Assembly: GCA_004335835.1 (NCBI GenBank)
Contig: RWJK01001797.1
Coordinates: 47,120-111,119 of the forward strand
Source: Scenedesmus sp. ARA3
Lineage: Eukaryota; Chlorophyta; Chlorophyceae; Sphaeropleales; Scenedesmaceae
DNA length: 64,000 nt
Reading direction: 5' to 3'
Shown here piece by piece: positions 1 through 11,500 of the stretch (its first letter is position 1; each line of letters starts with the position of its first letter). Under the pieces are notes generated by a model. The model worked only from the letters and a program-made list of their open reading frames with translations. It searched no databases and was not told where the DNA came from. The translations under genes and the position numbers were made by a program.

Positions 1-3000
1 CGGCAGCAGCAGGTGGGATGCCAGACAGACGCAGCTGCTGCAGCTGCTGCGACCCCGACCCCCTTGGGGATACATCTATGCGGCCTTGTGTATAGCTCAG
101 TGTTGCCGCGGAGTACATAGCAGCACATAGATGCATGCTGCTGCCACACTCAGACAAGGCCACGCTGCACTGCTCAAGTGTCGAAAGCACGGTGGTTGTG
201 TCAACCATGAGACTGTGATATCAAAACCTGCCAAACATATGACTTGCGCCCAACTGAAGTCATTGCTGTACTTGCAGACGACGCGCCAGGCGTGGGTGGT
301 GCTGCTGCTGCGACGCGCCGTGCACTGGCCGTGGTGCTGCAGCAGTGGCTGCCGGCCTGCCTCGACAGGCTGCTGCTGCCAGCAGATGGCGCAGACGGCG
401 CAGAGCAGCAGCAGCAGCAAGGGTTGGAAGGTCAGTTGGCAGCACTGCAGACGCCAAAGCAATATTCATGCTGATGTGTTGATTTTTTCATGCTGTCAGC
501 TGTACATGCTTGTTGTCTGTGGAATGCTTGTAGCACTACCAACGCGTCCCGGGTTCCCTATGTGAGACTATCTTTACACGTCATCTTGCCTCTGCTGCTT
601 TTCAACCACTTGCAGCATATGCCAGCAGCGCCCTGGGTCAGTTTCTGGACTGGCTGTGGCCCCTGACGGCTGCGCCTGCAGCAGCACAGCGCGCCACAGC
701 GCAGCAGGTGCACAGCATCCTGGGGCGGGAGCTGCTCACTGCTGCTGCTGCTGCTGCTGCTGATGGTGGTGGTGGTGGCGCTGCTGCTGGGCTGAAGGAG
801 GTGGATGGGCAAGGTCAGTAGGTTGCATGTGCTTGCGAGCTAGCTAGTCAGATAACTTGGGTTGGCTCCAACCTACTGCGTGTTCTGCTGTATACGCACT
901 CCAGGCACTCTGCTGTGCTCATTAGGTCTGACACCGCTTGCTTGATGTCCATAATGCCTGCAGCTGCGTGCCAGACAATCCAGGAACAGACCATGCAAGA
1001 GCAGCGGCACAGCAGAGCACGGTTGTTTGCGCAGCTTCAATTGTCATTGCCTTTGTTCGTGTTGCTGTAGATATAACTCCACTTGCAACACCCTATTTGC
1101 CGCTTCCTGCAGGTGCCAGTGCAACATGGCTGTCAGCTGTTCATTGTGCAGGCAGCACCAGCCAGCAGCAGCAGGTGCTGAGGCAACTGCTGCAGCTGCA
1201 CCACCCGGCACCACCCTCTGCACTGCTCACTGCACTGCTGTGTGGCAAGCAGGCAGCAGCAGCAGCAGGCAGAAGTGCAGGCCTGCAAGGCGCTGTGATG
1301 GCTGGCGCGGGCCAGGTGATGCCTGCAGCGCGTGATGCTGCTGTTGTGGGCTGGCTGCGGGCTGTGATGGCTGCTGCTGACTGGTGCTGCTGGGCGCTTG
1401 ATCAAGGGTGAGAGGCGTGCATTGGGGTTACAGATTAGGTGGATGCACAATTTGGGGAAGCTGAACAATTTCAAAAGTGAGAGCTACGTGCAGAACAGAT
1501 TGAGTGGATGCACAATTTGGGGAAGCTGAAGAGTTACAGACAGTAAGAGCTGCATGCAGAACAGAACAGCACTGGCATTGCTCTCACCAAGAAGCCCTTC
1601 AGCTGCCGAGACTTTTGCTTCTTACCAGCCAGCGTTAGAACGTGTAATGCATGCTTCTTTGCCAGCTTGCATGCCGCAGCACGACTGCTCACCATGTCAG
1701 GAGCTGAAGAAACTTGACTTGTTTCAGCTCTATACTGGCCATTGCTGCCTTTGCTGCTGCCTTGTGTGCCTCACAGACTGCTAGATGTGCCAGAGCTGTC
1801 GTGGCAGGTCAGCCGCATTGCGCCGGCAGCCACCACAGCTGTGGACGGTGTTGCACAGCTGCTCCTGCTGCTGCCAGACCTCATTCCAAACAGCAGCAGC
1901 ACCACCACTCCATCAACAACACAGGGCGATCCTCCTGCAACGGCAGCAGCAGGTGCTTTAGACACTTTTGCAAGTGGCGAGCTGCTGCTGGCATCAGCTG
2001 GATCAGCAGAAGTGCAGCAGGCAGTGCTAGCGTCACTCGAGCTGCTGCAGCACCTGCTGGGCTCAGGGCTAGCAGAGCAGGCACAGGAACGAGCGATGCA
2101 GATGTTGCAGCAGCAGCAGAGGCAGCTGGGTCTGGCTGTAGCAGTCCAAGCTGGTGGTGCCACAGGGTTTGGGTCAGGTGGAATTCCTGTTGGTGATGGG
2201 GGCGGGGCTGGCAGCTGCAGCCGGCTGTGCCTGATGGGGCTGATGGCTCCTGAGAAGCTGGGTTTCCCTGCTGCAGGAGGTGAGCTGTGTTACTTTTGCA
2301 TGTTATTTTTATTTGAATTGAGCAGCTGGCCGAGGTGCTTTTTTGCGTGTAATGCTGTGCTGCTTGTCAGTAGCTGAAGTGTAGTCAGCATCAGCAGGCT
2401 GCCAGCAGCTGAATCCAGCGTACCGTGCGTCCCCAAATCTGAGTTTACTGCACACATGATACTCGATTGCAGTTTAGGTGAATTCAGGGGCTGTGTTTGT
2501 GCCTGACTCCTGCTGCTGTAGTGACAGCACGGGCCAAGCTGGAGGCTGGCATTCAAGCGCTGCTGGCTGCGGCAGCCACGCAGCAGCCGGCGCTGCTGCA
2601 GCAGCTGCAGGGTGACCTGCTGTCGCTGCTGCAGCTGGTGGTGCTGCCTCAGCTGGGGCCTGCTGCTGCTGCTGCTGCTGCTGGCGCCATCAAGGAGCCG
2701 CAGCTGTCTGCAGTCAGCCGCATCATCAAGGGTGAGCACAGCCGACGAGTTTTTTTGGCAATGGTTTATGGCAGTGATGTTCCAAGACGCTGACACCGGT
2801 CCAGCACACTTCCAAGCATCAAACATCGTATACACGTGTCAAGCAGCACTCTACCATGAAGTATTACAACCCCCTACCCACCCCTCCTCACCTGTCCTAA
2901 AACAATCTCTCTCCACACCTGCCCACCAACAGAGGAACACAACAAGCGCCCGTCGCCTGCCGTACCATCCCTGAACAACCTCTTGTACCTTGCTGTGCTG

Positions 3001-6000
3001 CACATCTGTGCTGCTGCTCCGCAGGCTTGATCCTGGCCAGCAACCTGCTGCCTGGCACCTTGCTCGGCCCGGATATGCCTTCTCACCCTCTTCTACAACT
3101 CTTCTCCTGCAACTGCTGCTTTGCAGGCTTGATCCTGGCCATCAACCTGCTGCCTAGCGCTGCAGCCTGGCCTGGCGGCTCGCTGCTGGCGCCAGGGGGG
3201 CAGCAGCTGCAGCAGCAGCTGGCACAGGCCTGCCTGAGGCTGGCGCTGGCGCTGGTGGGCCTGGCTGCTGGTGGCGGCTTTGCAGGAAATGCACGGGGCG
3301 GTGGGCTGCGGCAGCCGCCGCAGGTTGAGGATGCGGCAGACGGTGCGCAAGGATATCTGGCATGATACAGTATGGCTTTGCTGTGTACGCTTTGTTGTGC
3401 GTATCGAGCTGGCGATGTGGTTTCTGCTGGCTTGCTTGGTTGATGTATGTTAGCCAACTCACGCTTGCCTAGAAGGCACCGTGCGTGTGTGGCAGTGGCA
3501 GGGGTGTTGCACTGGGTGCTTTGTTCGTTGCCGCCCACATCGCCAACTTGGGAAATTCCTGCGTTTTTAGCTCTGTCCAGCATGTACAACGGCACAACAC
3601 TGCTGCTGCTGCTGCTGCTGTGCAGGTGCCCTGCAGCTGGCGCTGCAGCTGCACCTGCCGCACCAGCAGCTGCTGGACCTGCTGCTGCAGCCGTCACCAG
3701 CAGGACAGCGCCTGTACAGCACCTTTGCCCGCCACTTCAACACCTGGCTCATATTCAATGCCGGTGCATTGCTGCCCCAGCTGCTGGATGCAGTTGCTGC
3801 AGCTGCTGCTGCAGTAGACGCAGCATCTGCTGCTGATGCAGCACCAGCAGCAGTGCCTGGTGCCGGTCTGTCTAGAGCTGCGGTGACAGCGCAGCAGCTG
3901 CTGCTGGGTGCCCTGGAGGGCCTCACTCCAGCTGCTGGGTCCAGGAGGAGGGACATACGGGCAGGCAGCTTCCTGCAAAGCCTCTGTGCAGGTGAGAGGA
4001 GTTGCATGAGCAGTAGCATGTAAATCACATGTTTTGTCTAGCTGGGACTGCAACCAGCACATCATGTTGGGGCCTCAGACCGCAGCAGCCGCTGGCTGGG
4101 CTGCTTTGTAAACACTAGACATAGCAACACTGCTTAGCAGTGCTTAAAGCAGCAGACCATGTGGCAGATGAGAGTCAGTTGCTTGCAACCGCAGCAGCAG
4201 CAGGCGGATCTGTGCAGTGTTTGCAGCGCTGCACTCGTTGCCACCCATGCTAACAATGGCCGCTGCCTGCCTGCTTCAGGTTTGCCACGGCTGCGGCCGC
4301 TGCTGCAGCCTGCAGCTCCCCTCACCTCCCGCACAGCCCTGCTGAAGCTACTGTCAGCCCTGCTGGCCCTGGACGCCAGCTCAACCCTAAACCCAGCCAC
4401 AAACCCTGCGTTTGACTTTGTGTTGACCGCATACAAGCAGCTGCTGTCTGAGCCTGGCAAACAAGTGCAGCAGCGGCAAATGGTCAGTGAGGCGCTGCAG
4501 CTGCTTGGCAGTCTGTTGATCGGGCTGCAGCAGCACCTGCAGCAGCAGGCTGCTGCTGTGGCAGCTGTGAAGGAGCTGCAGGGTGTGCTCTCTGACATTG
4601 TGGATAGTTGGGGAGTTGCAGTGCGTGCAGTGAAGAGGTGAGATAGGGCAGGCTGTGCTGCACCTGTGGTAGTGCTGCAGGGCGTTCAGCTGTGAGAGCG
4701 ACAGCAGCTGTAGCATGATCATGCAACTCACAGGGCCAAGCAGCACTGCATGCCATTTCGAGCACAGGGTTGAGCACTTCAATTCCTTGCGGGAAGCTGC
4801 CAAGAGAAAGCCTGACTTGTCACTGCAGCATCAACATAACAAATTGCGACTTCATACGGCAACTTGTGTGTCCTGTAGCCATGGCAGGCAAGTAAAACGC
4901 ACGTTATAACACATTTCCGTGCATGCTGTCCCCTGCAGGCACTCTCCGGAGGGGCTGGCATACCGGCAGCAGCTGCTGGCCATGGCTGATGCAATCATGG
5001 CTGTCGCCAAAGCACCAGCAGCAGCCACACTCGCCACTTTTCCTCCTGCAACCATAACACAACTGCCGCAGCAGGTGCCAGGCCCTGCCAGTGGCAGTGC
5101 AGCAGCAGCAGCAGCAGCAGCAGCAGGTGTGGCTGGTCAGGGTGCTGCAGCAGGCCCTGGCTGTGTGCTGCTGCAGCTGCTGGATGTGCTGCTGCCTGAG
5201 CTGGCAAAGATGGGCCAGGAGCTGACACCACACCCTGCAGGTGAACAACTTGTGCTCACATGTGCGCTCCTCAGTGGTGCTGTAGTTGGTGTGCGTACAT
5301 CAAGTTGAAAGCATGGATCCAGCCGAGAACAATGGCAGTAGACTGCAAGTCACACATATCAGCACGATGCACCTGCAAACGCACGCCCTTCAATGGGTTC
5401 TGGGAGAACTTTCACATCATGCCGTTCCAACCTTGCGCGACCTAATGCTGCATGTGTTTTTGAACCGATGCCTGCAGGTGCTGCACCGTCAGCGCAGCCG
5501 CACCCCTTCCATGAGCAGCTGGAGCTGCGCCTGGCAGTGGCAGCAGCAGCAGCATGGCGGCAGCAGCAGCAGCAGCAGCAGCAGCCAGCTGGCAGAGCCA
5601 CCCCAGGCCTGCCAGGGTCTGGCACATCAGCTGGCACCATGCTGGCACCACCTTCCGCGCTCAGCCCAGCAGCTAAGAGAGCAAAGCTAGGTGATGGCAG
5701 CAGCAGCAGCAGCAGCAGCAGCCATTCTGCACCATCGTCAGAGATTCCAGCTAGCCTCAACACAGGAGATACAGCAGCAGACATCCCAAATGCTGTGCAG
5801 CAGCTGTTGGACTTCCTTTGGCAGCAGCTGTTCGACCAGGCTTGTGGCCACACCTTGGCACTGCGGCTGTCGCTGCTGCAGCACCTGCTGCTGCCGCTGC
5901 TGGAGCTGGCACCCAGACAGCAGCAGCGCGCAGCATGGTACAGCAGCCGGCTGCAGCAGCTGCGGCTGCTGGCTGAGTTTGGATATGTTCATGCTGTTGC

Positions 6001-8543
6001 TGCTGCTGGGGATGCATTTGAAGAGGAGTGGAGGCTGGGCTCCCGCTGGGCAGCCTACAGGTGGGTGTGAATTGCCCGCGCAGCTGCAAACATAACCTTT
6101 TGTGTAGGTATAACGTCATAGACCTGAAACCTTTTAATGTCACGTTTTTGTGTGCGACCAGCTTGTGTTAATGCCTAACCCGGCTTGATGTTGGTTGTCA
6201 AGCAGCAACCGTTCTGGTGTGCTTCTTGCTCTGCCGCAGGCTGTTTGAGCTGCTGTACGAGGCCACAGCAGACAAGCAGCAGCTGGATGCTGTGGTGGCT
6301 GTGCTGCCTGGCAAGCACGGCAACCTGGTGAAGCTGGCAACCAGCGACGCGCGTGAGCTGGCATGTGCTTTCCCTGTCAACCAGGTGCGCCGCAGCAGCA
6401 GTAGCAGTAGCAGCAGTGCAAGACTCACACAGTGCACGGTATTGGATGCATGAACAAAGTCAAAAGACATCAGTGTTTGTGTGCGACCTATCTTGCAGTC
6501 CAGCAGTGGCACAGATGCGGTATGGCCCTACATTCAAATAACGGTAGAGGAGGAAAGAGGGACAGACATTGTAGGCTCCAGCTATCCTCATCTCAGGGCA
6601 CATCCGTGTTTGGTGCATTGCAGGCGCTGGCGCGCAGCGTGCGCTGCGCTGCGTACAGCACTGCCGCTGCTCTGCTGCGGTCAACGCAGTCCAAGGCCAA
6701 CCTGTTTGCCCCAGCCTTCAAGGGCAGCAAGCAGTGAGTGCTGGTTTGGATTGATCCCTGCTTCAGCTATACGCTTGACTGCCAACAGTGGCAATCTGCC
6801 AGCCGACGCACATATACAACACTGGCATTGCAGCATTGCTGGAGCAGTTTCACTTATCAGCGCTGTCATTAGATTGTCCTTTAACACTGGCAGCAGACCC
6901 GCTCATGGACCTGCGCACCTTTTGCTGACGCTCCTCAAGTTGTTGGCCAACACAGTGCTTACTGCTGCTGCCTGCAGCCAAAGCCCTGGTGAGATGTGGA
7001 GCCAGCTGCTGGCTGTGCCAGGGCTGTCCAAGCTGCGCTTTGAGGACTTTGAGGGTAGTGGTGGTCCTGCTGGCGGCAGTGGTGGCTGGCGGGGTGTGGC
7101 TGGCGGCGGCAGTGAGCGGCGCAGGCGGCAACGGCAAGCTGAGCTGCAGGTGAGGCGCACCACAGGTGACAGCTATGATTTTAGCACCGACAAGTGGGGA
7201 TTGTCAGATAAGGCGGCATGCTTGTTGAGACAGCGCTTTAAAGCCTGCATTGACAACGTAATATTCTGAAAATGCTTTCTGTTTCTGAAGCAGTCCTGGT
7301 GGTGGCTTCTCCTGCAACAGCTAGGCTGACTGCATTGCAACTGCTGACAGGTGCTCAGCAGAGTGCATACATAGCTTATAGTGCCTTCATGTCAACAGCC
7401 CGCAGCCACTGCCATCGCTCATGCACTGCTACTATGTAGTAGGTGCTGAGTATGTCCGGTGCCTGCTGCTTTGCCGTTGCAGTCCCTCCGTATGGCTGGT
7501 GCAGCGCGCACAGCGGGCCGCGGTGCTGCTGCTGCTGCTGCTGCCAGCCAACTGTTCAGCCTGTCTGATGATGGCGTGATGTCACTGGCCTCACTTGGGG
7601 GCCTTGGTGACTCCCTGGCTGCGACAGCAGCAGAGGTCAGCCAGCTGCAAGGTGAGGGGGTGGTGCTGGAGGTTGCTGAAGCATCCAGAATGTGGCTCAC
7701 TGTACCAGCTGAAGCAGAGCATACCTGGAACTATGGATGCCGCTGGTTGACCCGCAGCAGCAGCAGCATCATTGGCAGCGCAGGATGCACGAAACCAGGA
7801 AAGCTCTTGCAGGCTAGTCTCTGAGGAAACACAGCGTGCGGAATGCCCAGCTTTGCCTTGCTGCACCTCACATCGCCTGCCTGTTTGCTTGCTTTCACCT
7901 GCTGGCTGCTGTCCTGCAGCTGCTGTAGTTGCTGCCAGCCAAGCAGCAAGCCAGCAAGCACCCCACACTTCTTCCTCGCCACCATCACCGGCAGCAGCAG
8001 CAGCAGCAGCAGCAGGCGACCCCTCGCAGCATGCAGCAGCTGCCTCCATCTGGCAGGACACCCTAGCCCTGGCAATCCAGGGTTCAACCAATGCTGCTGA
8101 CGTGTCGGTTTTGCGGCAGCAGCTGGCAGGGTTTGGGGCTCTGCAGCTAAGCCCTGAGGAGGCTGTGGGCCTGGCAGCCAGCCTGAGGCCAGGCCTGACA
8201 GTTGAGGATGCGTATGATGCACACCCAGTGATGCTGCCGCTGGTGCTGCTGATGGAGCGGGCAATGGAGCTGCCCTCAGATGTACCGGTGAGCAAATCTG
8301 TGCACAACATGCTGCAGCTGCAGCAGCAGCAGTTTCTAGGCGAAGTTGATCTCAGCTGCTTCATTGAACAGTTGCTCAGCATCATAGCAAACACACCCCG
8401 TACCCCACGCGCTCTGTTACAGTAGCAGTAGATTGATGTGTACTGCACACTCTCCTGCTGCTGCTGCAGGGCGACATGCCAAGCTGGATGTCCCTGCTGG
8501 TGCAAGCTCTGGAAGAGCCAGCAGCAGCAGCAGCAGCAGCAGC

Positions 8544-8584
<41 letters not shown>

Positions 8585-11500
8585 GTGGCGCAGCCCCTGG
8601 CAGCAGCAGCCGCCTCAATCCAGTCCACGTCTTCCTATTTAAAGCCATCCTGCATGTGGAGATGCGCGCAAGAGATGCCAGGCAGCAGCAGCAGCAGCAG
8701 CAGCGCGATACTGGACAAAGCAGCACTTCTGACAGTGGCGCTGGCAGCAGCCCTGTAGATGTCTATGTCAGCAACACCCTGTTTGCGCAGTTTGCAGAGC
8801 AGCTGTTTCCTGGCCTCGTGGCTGCCCTGCTGCCTGCGCAAGCAGTAGCAGCAGCAGCTGGCACTTCTGCAAGTGCAGCAGCTGGTGGCGCTGGTGGCAG
8901 CTTCCACTATGTGCTGCGTGACCTGGTGATGGTGGTGCTGATGTGGCCACGGCTGTTTGAGCGCACACCAGGTATGGTTTACTAGCTGCTGTTACTCTGC
9001 TTGCCAGCCTGCTGCTGGTATGTTCTACATACAATAATGGGGTGCTGCGTGCATTCAGATTCTCTCTATGCAGCCATCAGTCGCTCTCTTGTTCTGTGCT
9101 TGTCCTTCTTTACATGTTTGTTTGAACTGCTTGTCCTTCTTTACATGTTTGTTTGAACTGCTTGTCCTTCTTTACATGTTCGTTTGAACTGCTTGTCCTT
9201 CTTTACATGTTTGTTTGAACTTCTGCCAGCCCACAGCCTCAATGCTGCTGCTCAACTTATGCTGCTCTGTGCCTGGCTCGCAGACGGCAGCGCCCTGCTG
9301 CATGCGGGCCGCATCCTGCAGCCCGCCACTACGCTGCTGCGCCACGTTGCTGCTGTGGGATGCGAGCGAGGCAGGGACCGGGCCGCCAGCAGGGACAACC
9401 TGCGCTTTGTGTCAGAGCTGCTGAAGCGCTGGGGCAGCAAGGTGGCCCTCACAGGTGAACGGGGTTGGCGATGATGCACTTACTGCAGCAGCTGCAGCGA
9501 TGGCAGCAGCAGCCATGCACAGCAGTGGTGTCTGACAGGAAAGGCTGCAACGAGTTATTTGGTGGCTCGTCGGGCTCTGGCAGTTGTGCATCAATGCTGG
9601 CAGCAACAGTGCCAGGCTGTCTGCCCTGCGTGCTTGTCACAGCCCATGATGACCACCCAGCTACTCATGGGTTTCGCGCACATGGCGTCAACTCAACATA
9701 CGCATCACATCAGGAGGGCTATGCGTCTCTGCTGCTGCATCCAGGTGAAGACATTGCACAGCACCTGGCAGAGGCATCCAGGGCAGCGCCAGCAGCAGCA
9801 GCCAGGGGCAGGGGTGGCAGCCACAGCAGCAGCGCCGCAGGCCGCTTTGCTGACAGAGCAGCCAACCAGCAGCTGGAGTATGGGTTGGAGCTGCTGGGTC
9901 TTGCTGTTGGCAGGGGGCAGACTGCTGCACTTATGACCAAAGGGCCAGCTGCAGGTGAGTGCAGACATGTAGCTTCGTGTTGTGCTGCATGATTGGTTGT
10001 ACGGCTTTGCTCGTGTATGTTAAGCTTAGCTCTGGGCAGCGGCACTGATGCCCAGAGGTAAGCCTTTGTTTATTTTGCTTATTTATTTTGCTTGTTTGCT
10101 TGAAGCGGTATCACTGCAAAGCTATAAAAAGGAAGAGGAGAAGGCACCTGTGCTTTCTGTCAATCATGTTGTCTGACAGCAGTCTTGACCTGTGCCCTGT
10201 ATTTTGCTGTGTGTGCTTGCAGGACGCCTGTGGACGGTGCTGCTGCGTCAGCTGCAGGCGCACAAGACCATGAATGCTACGCATGCACAGAAGCTGGGCC
10301 GCACTGCTGCGCTGCTGCTGCTGGGGCTAGTGCGTGTGGAGCAGCACCAGGCTGCTGCTGTGCAGCTAACCGCTGGCGGTGGCCCTGCAGTGCACGGGGT
10401 GGTGGAGCTGCAGGTCTCTAGCCAGCTGGTGGGTGCCAGGCTTGTTGTGTTGCCTGCAAGTGCTGGCAGGAAGCAGCCCAGACAGGCCTGATGGACTGTA
10501 CTGCTTGCAGGAAGCAGCCCAGAGAGGCCTGATTGACTGTACTGCTTGCAGGAAGCAGCCCAGAGAGGCCTTGTTGAACTGGGGTGCTTGCAAAAAGCAG
10601 CACAGGCAGGCCTAAATCGTCTGTGCTGCTTGCAGGAAGCAGCACGTGTGCAGGATAGCACGGCAGTGGGGCTTGACCTGAAAGAGGCAGCTCCTAGTGA
10701 AGGTGTGCAGGCCAGGGCTTGTGCACACTACATGTTGCTCCTGGCAGGTTGTTGCAGCAGCATCCTTGAGCTCAACAAAGATTTGAACAAAGCGTGTCTG
10801 CTACTGCTGCACGCAATGTCCTGCAAACTCTCCTCAGGTGGCTGCTGAGCTGTCGGACTGCATGAAGCTGCTCTTCAACCAGGGCAAGTATGCGCCGCTG
10901 ATCCGGTTCCTGCAAGGGGCATCAGATGCGCTGGGAAGCATCTCCTCAACAGCAGCACGGCAGAGCTCTGGCACTGCTGCTGGCGCTGCTGCTGGCAGCA
11001 TTAGCGCAGCAGATGCAGCAAGGAAGCAGGCTGAGCAGTTGCTTTGGGGAGCCAACCGCCTGAGTGTGACAAGCTGGCTGGTTGCTGCGCTGGACCAGGT
11101 GGAAGGGCAGTTCAGGGGTGTTGGCCTGGCACTGCTGATGGAGCGGTGGGTGAAGTGGGAGGCTGAACTGGCCAACAGCACAGTGTGTGTGTTACAGCTG
11201 GTCTTGTGCAAGAGAACCGCACCAGCAGCCAAGATCATGCTCAAATTTTTGCGTTGAACTTTACACGACACCAGGCGGCAAAACACGCATCATGCTATGC
11301 ATCCAGGTGCCTGCACGACCCACACGCCATGCTGGCAGGATTTAGTAATTTGCAATGCATGTGGCTTGCTAAACCACTGCTGTGTATGCACCAACCTCGC
11401 GCTGCTGCAGGTGTGCATCATCTCTACAGGCAGCCGCCCAGCTGGCAGAACAGCTGCCCCGCCTAGTCCCTTCAACCTTCAGCTACAGCAGCAGTGCCAG

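Noticed and set aside
7150..7269. Open frame containing DSYDFST, resembling DFSTG in human DNA-PKcs
   Set aside because: It follows a good donor (CAG/GTGAGG at 7150) and would be out of order relative to the aligned RRR block; the next exon at 7483 continues in phase.
9097..10645. Regularly spaced repeats that might suggest a CRISPR array
   Set aside because: Units are head-to-tail without unique spacers, lie in introns, and the genome is eukaryotic.
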